Source: Palaemon carinicauda (Eukaryota; Arthropoda; Malacostraca; Decapoda; Palaemonidae). From it: 64,000 bases of DNA. The stretch is taken from the NCBI RefSeq assembly GCF_036898095.1, contig NC_090729.1, forward strand, positions 69,358,224 through 69,422,223. The letters are read 5' to 3'. Every line of letters begins with the position of its first letter. The first letter of the stretch is position 1. Both the position numbers and the translations under genes were made by a program. Under the pieces are notes generated by a model, which saw only the letters and a list, made by a program, of their open reading frames with translations, did no database searches and had not been told where the DNA came from. Positions 22,911 through 36,920 of the stretch are shown here, piece after piece.

Positions 22911-24639
22911 ACCATTCTTGAGGAATTACCCCCCCCCCACAGGATAGGTCTTCCAGCGTAGCGTGACTTGTATCTTGACTTTACTCTCCCAGCTAATTAC
23001 TATGTGACAGCTAGGCTGGTCTCTCCAACACCGATCCTTTAGTTTCTGAATGAACCACTGTCACCTTTCCTCCACCCTCCCACTTTTTAACTTTCCAGTT
23101 CAATTTCCCTGGCAGGTCTTGCCTGCATTAGACAGTAGTTTTTCTTGCCAGTGAGTAAGCTTTTGGTAGCAACCCCATATGGGAAAGCGGTCGATGGCTA
23201 CCTAATGTACGGTCTTGTTGAAGAAACACACATACGAGACTTCACCCTTTTCGGAAAACTCTCGTTCCTGAGAAGTTTTACCTAACTTCTACAGGTATCG
23301 TTAAAACTTCATGAAGGCCGTAAGAACTCCTTCCTGGAGCATGCGCTCTATCCAGGACAAAACCGTGAGGTCATTGTCACAAACTTGGTTTCTACCGATT
23401 GATTGAGTTGCCCGCATCCCATCATTGTACCCCTGGGCACAACGACTTATCATTTACACGATAGGGTTCTGAGACTTTATTTTATCCTTACAGTGTTATT
23501 GTATGAAGCATTTAATCCCAAGGGAGCAGCATTAGCTTACATTTTCGAATGATAGCAACAATGTGGGCATCTTTTCATTACATTTTGTTACTAACCCCAC
23601 CCACAAGGTAACCAGACATCCTTGTCTGTGTACTAACATTGGCAAGCAAGCCCCCTCCCACAAGGAGGATGGGCAAACCAAAGGAGGAATGATCGCTTCA
23701 ATAACTGTATATTTTGTTTTGAGAGAATATGCACTCACATTCTAAAAAAATACTACAGATAGTCGACGATCAAAAATTCCTTGGGCAATAATGTTGCCAT
23801 TCGTCGCACATACATTATTCCCGCAACCGGATTCGTTGCAAACGTTTTCCCGGCGGCAAAGATTACGCATGCGTTAACGTAGATGGGCAATTATATGCAT
23901 ACAAGCGATCTTTCTGCCAATAAGGGCTATAATACATCTTACAATTAGAACTCCGTTCTAATAAGTTGTATGGCTATATCCCTTTCTGAAACCAGGTTAT
24001 ACAGTACATTACTCGTCTACCTTCCTGTAACCAGACATACGGCATTTACATTCTGCCTTCTTAGGCACTTCCTTTCTTCCTGATCGAAGATCCTAGTCTA
24101 TCACAAATACTTTGACCGTAAACTTCTCATAAGCGTGTCTGTTCCCTAGTAGGGAACATTCAATACTGATGTCAGTTTATCGATCGGAGACGAAGAAATA
24201 TAAACGTTTTTCGTCTTAAGAAGGAGGAATCTCGGTTACAAACATTTTCAACGTTCCCCAACCGAGTTCTGTATACAGTTTTACATCAGTCTACACCCAT
24301 ATGCTTTTCCTGCTCATAGATTTGTGTTACTACTCCGTAGATAGACTTATGCACCTATTACCTGTCCAATAATAGATTCAAGATACATCTCTATTCTTTT
24401 GGGAGTAGTTGGATGCGTTCGGTAGTTACAGACTGGTCTCTTGTCCGGAGGCGATCTCTATGGAGAATCGCTGTAATAACATAAGCAGTACGGATTATCT
24501 GGTTTTCTGTTTTGTATCATTCTTACTCGGCCGTTCCCCACTAGGTTGGTGGCAGTTGGAGGGAGGACGAGATCCCCCCTTCATAGAAGAAACGTGTAAG
24601 CAGTTGCACGTCTTGACATCATCTCAAGATGTTTTTTCT
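22911..24639. other. Unassigned stretch
   Basis: No gene, terminal repeat or known element recognised. Codon-like open stretches are short. It ends where homology to the F2 pol region begins (about 24640). Confidence 0.5.
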
Positions 24640-26165
24640 TGCTATGCAATCTCCCGATCTCTTTGGACGAGCTGCAGCTGGTGGGTGGCAGACGAGAACC
24701 TCTGCAAAGAGGCCAACCTTCTCGTCCCCCCTCTGATACTGATGCTCTCTTCGGATGCACCTAAAGAAGGTGGGGGGGGGGACACAAGCCGCACCAATCC
24801 ATCTTTGTCCGTTGACCCGAATCAGAAAGGTACCAGCATATAACCCTTAGAGAACCATCTAGCAGTAGAAATAGTCAGATGGACAGGGGACAGCTAGGTG
24901 CCCCCATCTGCTCACGTCATTCTTGGCAACAGGAATGTAGGTAAGCTGAGCAGGACCAATCAGATAATGGGCTCCTAGTATCTTTGAATCATATTATAGC
25001 CAACAAAGTCTTAACTTTGTGGCGTTCCCCGACTGTGGCCCTGCTCACAACGGCCCTGAACTTAGGCTCCCACTTGACCGTTCCCCAGTCCCAGAACCCC
25101 AGGCTTTTGAGCAAGATGTATTCCAAGAATGGTGGCACAGCTTAGAGGTGTACATTTTTCCCCTGTTTGGTTTGGTGAGAAAACCCTCAACCAAGTCAGA
25201 ATAAGCAAGATCTTATCAATGACTCCAATAGCTTCTCTATGGCATCGCGCAGAATGGTTCCCGGACTTTCTGCAGCTCATGACAGAGGTTCCGAGGGAAC
25301 TTCTCCCACAACACGATCTTCTAAAACAGCCACATATCAACGCCTGCCACTAAGTCTAGATACATCAGACGCTTTTCAGCGTCAGTCTTCCAGGCTAAGT
25401 TTTCGGTCCTTTGTGACTGATGTTGTTGTGGTAGGGAGATCACTCCCCTCGATGCCACACAAAGTTTGGAATGACTTGTCCCTCGTCGGAACTTCCTCCT
25501 CATGGGAACGCGATTCGGGTCCTTCAGTCCCTGAAGGCCCTTCTCTACAAACCTTCATGCCAGGCAACAAATCCCTTCCTTACATGGAAAACGGCTTTTC
25601 TTCTCACTTTGGCTTCGGCCAGGAGAGTTAGTGAGTTGTATGATCTATCTACTGACATCTACTCTAGGAGATGGAAGGAAGTAATTATCAGCTGGGTCCC
25701 CTAGTTGATTGCTAAGACTCAAAATCTGAGTGTGCTGTACCCTAGGTTTGGCCCATTCTGGATAGTCTTTGTTCTGTAATCAAAGACCCAATTCAATTGG
25801 GGTTTTGCCCAGTGAAATGTCTGTGGTGTTACCTTTAGAGAAAGACAGCAGCTTGCCCCCGTGTGTCAACTCTGTTGACCAGCACGTAGAAGATCAAGAG
25901 GAGGGTCACCAAGGATTTCCATTCCCCCCCCTTGATCGGAAGGCAATTGAGTTTGCTCACCAAGGATTTCCTTTCCCCCTGGATCAGATGGCAATTGAGT
26001 TTGCTCTCAGTCCAGACCCTCCTCCATCCTATGACCCAGAGCTTATGACGTCAGTGGCGTTGCTACGTCCCTGGTGTTCAAGAAAACTATTCTGTGACGC
26101 AGGTACTGCAAGAGGGCGTGTGGAAGCGTTAATTGACCTTCACTGCCCACTACCTGCAAAGATGT
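24640..26165 (+). pseudogene. RNase H-recombinase relic of F2-c
   Basis: Decayed 3' half of the F2 coding region. Text recognisable by alignment to F2-a: LMLSSDAPKEGGGG (RNase H start), a deleted middle, IANKVLTLW, IASLWHRAEWFPDFLQL, then recombinase FLTWKTAFLLTLASARRVSE (first catalytic Arg) near 25567-25630 and ALSPDPPPSYDPELMTSVAL in place of the HxxR-containing block near 26010. The HDVR motif is lost (ELMTSV), and several stops and frameshifts are present. The duplication caccaaggatttcc (two units near 25908 and 25960) is specific to this copy. Confidence 0.72.
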
Positions 26166-27066
26166 GAACCCACAGGAACATGGAGATCTTTTTCATTGGT
26201 CCTGTGGTGGTCACACAACAAATATTCTAAACACCTCAAGCTCCTTGATGGACAAGTCGCAGAGTTTTGAGGGCTTAGGTTACCCAGGTTAGTCTGGGGT
26301 AAATAAGAAAGAATGTCTGGCTCCTCTCTTCTTTTCACCTTCTTCCCCCCTTGGGGAAAACAGCACTGCAAGACCTCAGCATAGCTGACCTCAACTATCT
26401 GCTGGTAGGACTTTTTTTTTTTTTTTTTTTTTCCCCTTGTGCATCCTGACTATTTTACATAATACTTTGTTACGTCCCAATACCTCTTGAGGGAGGGTAT
26501 TGGGTAAGGCTTAGAACTCTAGGCTTGTACTCGAGTTCTTACGTAAAGATGAGCCACTAGTCTCTCTCACACAAGCTTCTGCAGGCTGCTTTCATTGCAT
26601 TACTTTGTATTGACATTTGATTTTAGCGAGGGTAGGGTTCCTACTACTTCAATTTCAGATCGAAATAGAGAGAACCCTGGGTCATAGCCAAGGCTAGTAG
26701 GTAGGATTTACCCCCTCCTAAGAGTAGGTCACCTCTATAAATAGTGAAGGGTTTGTATTTGCGCCAGAACAAATAACAAATTTGGAGATAATTTGTATTT
26801 TTGCTACCATACAAACCTGGAGCTTTTTATACAAATTGGGCCACCACCCTTTCCCCAAGAAGTCCTGCCAGAAAGCAAAAGTGGTTACTCAGCCGACTGG
26901 TGTGAGTGAGCGGGGCATCCGGTCTACTCCCCTGCTAACTAGCAGATGGAGTTAGTTATCCCACACTGAAATTGTCTTGGCTAGTCTTCCAGCTTCGCGG
27001 AAAAGTAATACCCCTATAAATAACTCCAGGTTTGTATGCTAGGAAAAATGCAAATTATCTCCAAAT
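24640..27066 (+). mobile_element. DIRS1-like family F2 copy c, 5'-truncated and degraded
   Basis: Matches F2-a from its RNase H region to the 3' end: the DENLCKEANLLVPPLILM segment near 24680-24745, the SNHIIANKVLTLW segment near 24990, and the recombinase (25560-26160). These are followed by the 3' region, an internal complementary region (about 26748-26815: cagaacaaataacaaatttg) and a right terminus ending ctccaaatttgt near 27066. The ITR has its own variant (ctataaataactcc), so it is an older subfamily. Confidence 0.78.
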
Positions 27067-27439
27067 TTGTTATTTTAACATAAAATGTAAGATTGCATTC
27101 ATTCTAAAGAGCATATACTCATCTATATATATTCTAAAATCCATTGCCTCATTCACCTTTTTCTCCACATTTACTTTCTAAAGCACATATTACTTATCAC
27201 CCTAAGGGTATTTGTTCATATTTACAACGTAACGCAACTACTGTATGTCTCAAACTATGTATTGCCTTTTCTCTTTTACTAATCTACCCTTTTTTTTTCT
27301 CAACTTAACCTCCTTTACTCACAAACCTTCCTTGCCGATACTTATGATTTCAGTCTTGAAAAATCTTTTTATTTCATAATGTACTATCTCCCAATACAAA
27401 ACTTATTACGTTTAGTCTACCTCTACAGAAACATGCATT
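27067..27439. other. AT-rich stretch
   Basis: No gene seen between F2-c and the L2-like LINE. Its last part may be LINE sequence too decayed to read. Confidence 0.5.
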
Positions 27440-29707
27440 AGTAAAGAAGATAAACTTTAGACATAAATCAAATTTTTCTCCTACCATATTTATTGAAGAA
27501 GTTACAAAGAAAATAAATGATGCTATCAACATTCCCTGTGATCATGATGACCAACATCTCTTTTGAGCTAAGTGTGCTAACTGTCATATGACCACTTATA
27601 ATAAAGTGAGTAAAAGTGAATATGATACCATGTGCCCACCGATGGAAAAGACTATAACCGTAAAAGACCAATCTCCTTGGTTTGATGGAGAGACTTTGGT
27701 AAAAAAAAAAAAAAGGGAAAAAAGACGTTAAGAAAGTAGAATAGGTTAAAAACTGAAAGTACTTGGGTAGAATACAAAACTTCTATTATGAAGAAAAAAA
27801 GTGAATACTATAAGAGAAAGATCTTCGAAGCAGCAACAGACATGAATAAGTTATATCGTCTCCTAAATGGTATAATGGGAAATGTAAAAGAAAAGAAGCT
27901 ACCTGATGGATAGAGTGACCAGGAACTAGCAAATAATTTTCTAGTATTCTTTAAAAACAAAATTGAAAATATAAACAGGTCATTTGTGAATATTCAACAT
28001 CAGATTAATGATACACCAGGAACACGGACAAAATTAATATGATTTAACAACATAACACTAGATGACATCACCAGAATTATCAAGAGAGCAAACAAAACAA
28101 ATTGTGCGATCAATCCTATGCCAATATCTGAAGTAATTGGAGAGAGAGTTTTTCTAGTCTAGCCGAAACCATAATGAGAATAGCAAATGCAAGCATTGAT
28201 GAATGTAAGTTTCCTAGATCTGAGAAAATGGCTTTAGTCACACCAGTTCTGAAAAAATGCACTGGACTACCAGGAATTAAGCTCATATAGACCTATTTCA
28301 AATCTATCCTTTGTCTCAAAAGTGCTTGAATATGTAATTCTTGAACAACTAGTCAGCCACTTAGAAGTAATAGATGATTTGCCTCACAACTAATCTGCTT
28401 ACAGAAAACTATACTCTATGGAGACAGCCATCTGCTCTGTTGTTAATGGTTTGCTAGAAATGATGGATGAAAATAAATGTGGTATCTTAATACTGCTCGA
28501 TCTTAGTGCTGCTTTTGATACAGTTGTGCATGAACTACTAAATGATCTACGGTCCATCGGCGTTGAAGATCAAGCCTTCGAATACCTAAAAGACTACTTA
28601 GTTGGTAGAAATTACTGTGTACAAATTGGAAACTCTTATTCATCACATGGACCCTTAAACAGAGGGGTACCCCAGGGGAGTGTACTTGACCCAGTTTTAT
28701 TCTGCATCTATACTATTGGTCTATCAAAAATGGTACAAAGCCATGGCGTGAAATTCAACGTTCAAACTATTTGCAGATGACACACAATTTTACTTCTCCA
28801 TAAATGATATACATGACACTACTGAAACTCTAAACTGAATCCTTGATAGTGTTAGAGAATGGATAACATTCAAACAACTAAAATTGAATAATAAAACTGA
28901 ATTCATGTTGGTGGGTAAGAGAAACAGCGTGAGAAACTTGGGTGAAATTCAAATGAACATAAATAATAACTCGGTGCCGATATCTAGTAAAGTTCGAGAT
29001 CTAGGTGTATTTCATGACTGTAACCTGTCTCTAAATTCCCAAATAAATATAATTAATAAAAACTGCTGGTTATCATCTAAGAACTATTGCGTTTATAAAA
29101 AAGTACCTTGATGAAAATTATGTAAAGAAACTTGTGATAAACCATGTTATTACCAGGATTGACTACTGCAACGCTATCTATTACAATTTACCAAAAGTGC
29201 AACTTAAGAAATTACAAAACATAATAAACAGAGGAGCAAGACTGGCTGCCGATTAAAGCGAGAATTGAATTTAAAATATGTACAATAACCCACCAATTTA
29301 TCAGAACTGGGCGTCCAAAATACGTACGAGAAGGGCTACATATTGAGCAGCCAACATATCGTGTCGACACGAGAATAGTTACAGATGGCTTCAAACTGTT
29401 GGAACCTAGATTTATGTCTACTTTAAGCTCCAGAGCCTTTAAATATACGGCCTCGAGACTATATAATCTCCCACGAAACATTCGAATGATAGAAGACATT
29501 AAGGCTTTCAAGAGGAAACTGAAGACTTTCTTATTTCAACAGTCATACAACAGTGACGATTTAACAGTAAATGAGCAATATGCGATATGAAACGTCAAAT
29601 ACTCTGAACGAACAAGGTCAAACGAAAGTTGAGGTCCTGTAAAGAGTGGGGTTCCCCTGCTGTGTGGGACCAGAAAAGCAGCCATCAAAGTAAGTAAAGT
29701 AAGTAAA
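27440..29707 (+). mobile_element. L2/CR1-like LINE, 5'-truncated
   Basis: Linker, RT and C-terminal region of a non-LTR element, ending in a short AGTA/GTAA repeat (29687-29707) typical of the short-unit tails of the CR1/L2 group. No endonuclease is visible upstream. Confidence 0.8.
27445..29590 (+). pseudogene. Reverse transcriptase ORF of the L2-like LINE
   Basis: Pre-RT segment: YDTMCPPMEKTITVKDQSPW near 27620-27680. RT: ILILLDLSAAFDTVVHELL (first catalytic Asp, 28480-28540), LNRGVPQGSVLDPVLF (28655-28705), FADDTQFYFS (catalytic, near 28770), KLNNKTEFMLVG (28880). C-terminal segment: WLPIKARIEFKI (29245-29275), SRAFKYTASRLYNLPRNIR (29430-29490), and the final stop at 29588. At least five frame changes, for example just before FADD and near 29100-29250, and an in-frame TGA after NXILDS show a dead copy. 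The WLPIKARIEFKI and RLYNLP blocks point to the CR1/L2 group. Confidence 0.78.
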
Positions 29708-30383
29708 TTCTTTCCTCTCAATATTCTTACTGACTCCTTTATCTTAATTACATTTATACTACAGCCACACATCTTCAATCTTTCCTATTGTTTTACCACC
29801 ACTTAATTCAGATCATGATCAAATGTAAATCCAGAATTCACTCCATTGTACTCAGTATACTACTGAACTAATACATTATTCAGCAGACCCTTTATCTTCC
29901 TTTTTCTGCTTCCGAAGCATATTCTAGAATATTTGACTGTCCTATATAGTCTAACAATCTATTCTGATTTCTGAATATAAATTGTGAAGACTATCCATCC
30001 CCATTCTCTCCAACAATTTCCCGTCCCCTTACCTTAACATAAAAATCTCGTAACAACTCCTTTTTCCGTCTCAAATTCAGACAAGCTTGCATTCAAATCA
30101 TTTAGCAAAACATACTTCCTTGTCCTCCAGACACAGTCAAGTACATTTAGACTTTCCCAGACTATCTGTATTACACTATTTCTTTTTCATTCCTAGACAG
30201 TGTACATTTACAATCTCAATTATAAAAATAATTTAACCTATTCTTAGTATTGTCAAGATCAAGAACATCGAGTTATGTCTTTTTGTAATAGTAATGACCG
30301 CAAGTTTCACCCATTTACATCTCACCTCTCCATTATATATTGTATCTATTGCATTCATTCATCATGCTACATTTTATCCTAAT
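29708..30383. other. AT-rich stretch
   Basis: No gene recognised. Pyrimidine-rich upstream half; no conserved frames. Confidence 0.5.
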
Positions 30384-30698
30384 GGGGTTGTGGTGCCTAT
30401 TGGAAACGTCCCCGCCTGGTGATTTGCAAGACTGGGGTTTGAATCCTGCTCAAGCTTGATAGTTTTTTGTAGCTTCTGTAACCTCACCTTTCTTGTGAGC
30501 TACAGATAGGGGCTTTGTGGGAGCCTATAGGTCTACATACTGAGTCATCAGCAGCCATTGCCTGGTCCTAGCTTGGATGGAGATGGGATTGGGCACTGAT
30601 CTTATGTATATATAGTCAGTCTCCTGAGTATTGTCTTGCTAACCAGGGCAATGTCACTATCCCTTGTCTTTGCCGTTTGTGCACAGCCCTTAAACCTT
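30384..30698 (+). mobile_element. tRNA-derived SINE
   Basis: Starts ggggttgtggtgcctattgg. RNA polymerase III box A-like TGGTGCCTATTGG at 30391-30403 and box B GGTTTGAATCC at 30436-30446 are spaced as in a tRNA gene. A non-tRNA body follows (gagcctataggtctacatac, gtcatcagcagccattgcct). No open frame. The tRNA-like head cannot fold as a full tRNA, so this is a SINE and not a tRNA gene. Confidence 0.75.
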
Positions 30699-31007
30699 AA
30701 TGCAGATAAGCCTCTATGAAACATTCAGGTGATAAGCAGTAAATATTCAAAAGAAATTCACCTCTTCCCCTTTCCATAAAAAAGTAGGTCTGCAATTGTA
30801 CAGTTTATGGCAAGTAGAAAAGTAAACAGTACAGATGCAGCATTCGTATACCACAAAATAACAGAAGTAATCACTTCAGCTTAGTAACCAGCGCTGATTA
30901 CCCCAACAGTTGTTATTAATGGATATTTTTTAATAGCTTGTTTGGAAATATGATATATTTTAGAAGTTTTGGTTTCTGTTATGAGTATTCTAACCATTTT
31001 TTTGCAG

Positions 31008-31127
31008 GTAACTCCAGTCCCTCCTGATTTTGTTTCCCAAGCAAGAACCTCAACTCAAGATGATTATCCTTTCAAAAACACAGGTTTTGCAACCACTGTG
31101 GGTAATATTGCAAGCCAGTGCCTTCAA
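31008..31127 (+). CDS. Candidate internal exon of a host gene
   Basis: 120 bp between a textbook acceptor (branch-like CTAAC at 30990-30994, then ccatttttttgcag ending at 31007) and donor (CTTCAA|GTAAGT at 31128). Only one frame is open through the exon: it starts VTPVPPDFVSQARTSTQDDY and ends ATTVGNIASQCLQ, 40 residues, phase 0 at both ends. The other two forward frames hit stops (TAA at the second base, TGA at base 18). It is not part of any repeat recognised here, and the DIRS copy F1-c starts only 77 bp downstream. I do not recognise the protein. It can be joined in frame to the terminal exon at 59474. Confidence 0.55.
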
Positions 31128-31136
31128 GTAAGTAGA

Positions 31137-31204
31137 TAAAATACAGTATGGTTAAAGGTATAAATGATATTTAAAATACAGTATGGTTAAAGGTATAAAA
31201 GATC
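31137..31204. repeat. 34-bp tandem duplication next to F1-c
   Basis: Two units of taaaatacagtatggttaaa followed by ggtataaa and a variable end, abutting the F1-c left terminus. It lies in the candidate host intron. Confidence 0.8.
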
Positions 31205-31550
31205 TTTTTGGGCTCAAGCCATGTCGTCCTGATGGAAGGTTCCTAATAGTAGCTTCCAAGGGATATATGAACTACAGTGATATTCCCAGAGAATTTACCT
31301 TTAGGTCTCCAGAATTTTAACTCCTGGCGCAAATATCCTTAAAATTCTCTTAAGGATATCGCATAAATCAGGGGACGTATATCTTGATACGACGCATAGC
31401 GATCTTCACCCCGAATAGCGTTTCCGCCTCGAGGGGGGAAGAGTGGCAATTTTGGAAGGGAAGCTGTTATCAAGGTTACCCTATTTCCCATACTACTACT
31501 GAGTATCAAGATGGCGGTCATTCCTAATTTTGTAGCGAATTCACATGGTG
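31205..31550 (+). repeat. Left inverted terminal repeat of F1-c
   Basis: Begins tttttgggctcaagccatgt at 31205 and is the reverse complement of 42235-42615, through tcctgatggaaggttcc, cctcgaggggggaagagtgg and gagtatcaagatggcg. Homology between the two ends fades beyond the ggtcattcct word. Confidence 0.8.
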
Positions 31551-32073
31551 TTGTTCCCTGTTGATCTAACGTTTTCGATCAATTTTGCGAGGATTATTAT
31601 GCATTCTCCAGCTTCTTTCGCCTCTTGAAAGTTGAGTATTAATTCTTTACAGTGCATATAATTTTAGCTCCTGTTTCACAGTGAAATTAGAGTAATTTAT
31701 TGTGCTTAGGAGCTAGGCCTGTTACCGGAGGCGCCATGGGCGCTGTCGTTCGTTAGGCATGTGTTATTTAGTTTGTAGAATGACTTTCCTGGTTGAAATA
31801 GCATTAATAAATTATGAAAGCTATTTAGGCATAATTATACTTGTAAAGATATTTATTGTTTGCATAATTTTGCTCTTTCTTTGTCGATCGTATATGTTAG
31901 AGTTTCGGTGATTTAGGTAACCGAGATTTCGTCTTGCCTAGGTTACCTAACCTAGGCGATGTACTGTAGTATACTTTCAGACATTTCCCCGTTTACCCTT
32001 ATGTATCGTTTTATCGATTCTAAGGGAGATAGTATCGTGGTCCGAAAATTTCACCCACGAAAATTCCACCCAC

Positions 32074-34728
<2,655 letters not shown>

Positions 34729-35209
34729 TGAAGAAGTTACAAAGTTACCCATCCACGATGTTGTTGATGGATTTGAACTTCTCTCTGATGATGAAGATCT
34801 ACCAACAGAATTTATTGCTTATTTTGAGCAGACCTATATTGGTGTCCAACGTGGAAGAGGTGAACGGAGACGGAGAGTTGAACCTCTTTTCCCTATCGAA
34901 ATGTGGAATGTACATGAGCGTACTCTAAATAACGTACCGAGGACAAACAATCATGTGGAAGGTTTTAATAGTGCTCTAAGAATGTCGTTAACAAGTATCC
35001 ATCCAAATTCATGGACACTTTGCTCATCACTCCAAAAAGAGGAAGCTCTAACCCAAACTAAAATTATTCATTTAAGACGAGGAGACGAGGCTCAGAAAAG
35101 AAAGAAATATAAGTCTATAAATGAGAGACTTATAAATCTTGTAGAAAATTATGAGCCATCATGCATATTAGAATTTCTAAAAGGTGTAGCACATAACTTG
35201 CATGGTTAA
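34729..35209 (+). pseudogene. MULE transposase, C-terminal fragment
   Basis: Plus-strand frame with IAYFEQTYIGVQRGRG and the block MWNVHERTLNNVPRTNNHVE then GFNSALR, followed by a basic segment and the stop at 35207. The MWN..ERT..N.PRTNN..EG text is characteristic of the C-terminal part of MULE transposases of the kind also captured in FLYWCH-type genes. The catalytic DDE core and zinc finger are absent, replaced by Tigger and TA sequence. It lies between the Tigger truncation point and the right inverted end, in the orientation expected for the host MULE. Confidence 0.75.
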
Positions 35210-35262
35210 ATAAATTTAATTTCTTTTGTTTGAATTTTGATTTTGCATAGGTTGCAATACGA

Positions 35263-35529
35263 AATGGATACAATCAATGAATATTATTTTATGTATTGAA
35301 AATTGTCTGTTTCCTTTACCATATGTATAACAGTAATTTCAACCTCACTTTCAATGGATACAATTAATAACTATTATTTTATGTTTTAAAAATTGTTTGT
35401 TTCCTTTCCCATGTGAATAATAGTAATTTCAACCTCACTTTCAATGGATACAATCAATAAATATTAATGTTTTAAAAATTGTCTGTGTTTCCTTTCCCAC
35501 ACGTATTATAGTCATTTCAACCTCACTTT
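35263..35529 (+). repeat. 90-bp minisatellite, three units
   Basis: Units start aatggatacaat at 35263, 35353 and 35443, each ending ttcaacctcactt. It lies just after the MULE transposase stop, inside the element. Confidence 0.9.
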
Positions 35530-35568
35530 TATGATTAAACATACATGAAAGACTAGAAGTAGAAATTC

Positions 35569-35669
35569 TTTGTGGGTGGAATTTCCGTGGGTGGAACTTG
35601 ACGTGGGTGAAATTTTCGTGGGTGGAATTTGGTGGGAGGAATGTTCGTGGGTGGAATTTACATAGCACC
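35569..35669. repeat. Right subterminal repeat array and end of the MULE
   Basis: Six copies of a cgtgggtggaattt-like word lead to the terminus at 35669. The left end (32036-32078) carries two inverted copies. Clustered subterminal words of this kind often serve as transposase binding sites; that role is inferred. Confidence 0.7.
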
Positions 35670-36920
35670 GATAGTATATCTCCTAGAATTATATAAATCA
35701 ATATTTGTTTCCTTGGAGAGTCATGGGTAATTCCTCTTTCCCTCTGAGTGCCGCAGCAGGCGGCAACCCTTTCTGGTCTTGCCATAGAGTAGTTACTCCG
35801 GCTTGACTAGGCTAGGGTTTTTCTGTCTCCCACCTTGCCGGCAAGTGTCCGGCTTTGGTTTTTGACAGAATTTCAGAGTATTCAGTCTGTTGCCGCCGGC
35901 ATAGGAAGCTAAGCCTCCCTAAACCGCACCTGGGGTGGTGGTATGTGGCCGCCACCTTCTCCCTGTGGTTTAGAAGACTAGTCCTATGCTGGCAGACCCT
36001 GGGCTGAAGAATAGATATTCTTCTACAGCCTAGGATGCGCCGGCACTGAAACAATGTTTCTCTTTTGTTGAGAGGGGCGGCAAACCTGCCGGCCCCTCCT
36101 AACACTATATCGGCAGACACTAGGTTGAAGAATAGACATTCTTCTGCCGCCTAGGACAGCGCCAATACTGAAACAGAGTTTCTCGCTTGTGTAGTGGGGG
36201 CGGCAACATTGCCGCCACCTTTTACACTTGATACACGACCCTTTTCCCTGCCCCTCTCTGTCCTTTTACTATGGCCGTCGTCCTGCAATCTCACCGCTTG
36301 CCGGCGGGTTGCGGGGCCGGCTGGGCTCCTACATAACAGCTGTTTGACGGCTGCCAGGGTAGGGAGACCCTTCTGTCACCATGGTTCTTCAGTCCTCCCT
36401 TGGACTGCCGGTTACAAGTCCTGTGTCCGGGGGTACTAACCCGGCCGGCATGCCGACAGGTACTGACTCAGCCGATGGCATGCCGATTATACCAGTACTG
36501 CCGGGTACTAGCCTGCCGGCCATATGCCGGCATCGGTACTTGTGGTTGGATGGAAGCCTGAATGATGCATTCTCCCCTTCCATTTGAACCTTCTTTCTGG
36601 GGAAAGGCAGTAAATTATATATTTACATCCTTATTTAGTGTAAACATACACAGTAATAAGGCAGTCCTTCACTCCATGCTTTCTCTCTCTCTATCAGCTG
36701 GTATGCCGGCCGGACTGTGCCGTCAGGGACTAGTTATGCCGGCCGAATTACAGCATATGATTATACAATAGTCAGTATATTTGCAGTATAGTATATACTG
36801 CAGATAGAAAACTATTGTATATATTATACTAGTAGTTATTTTCCAATATATCCTGGGTATCCTTGCCCAGGCCTTTGCTGAGATCAATTCTATTTTGAAA
36901 GAATAGAATTCCTGTACGGT
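35670..36920 (+). other. Leader of F1-c, downstream of the MULE
   Basis: Reverse-complement match to the F1-a leader (2960-4220), with CCGGC-rich words at 36290-36540. Leader exon and candidate intron of F1-a/b are deleted here: homology jumps from the segment matching 2960 of F1-a to within the Gag zinc cluster at 36921. Confidence 0.6.

Noticed and set aside
30391..30446. Functional tRNA gene
   Set aside because: Box A and box B are present, but the sequence cannot form a cloverleaf and continues into a SINE body.
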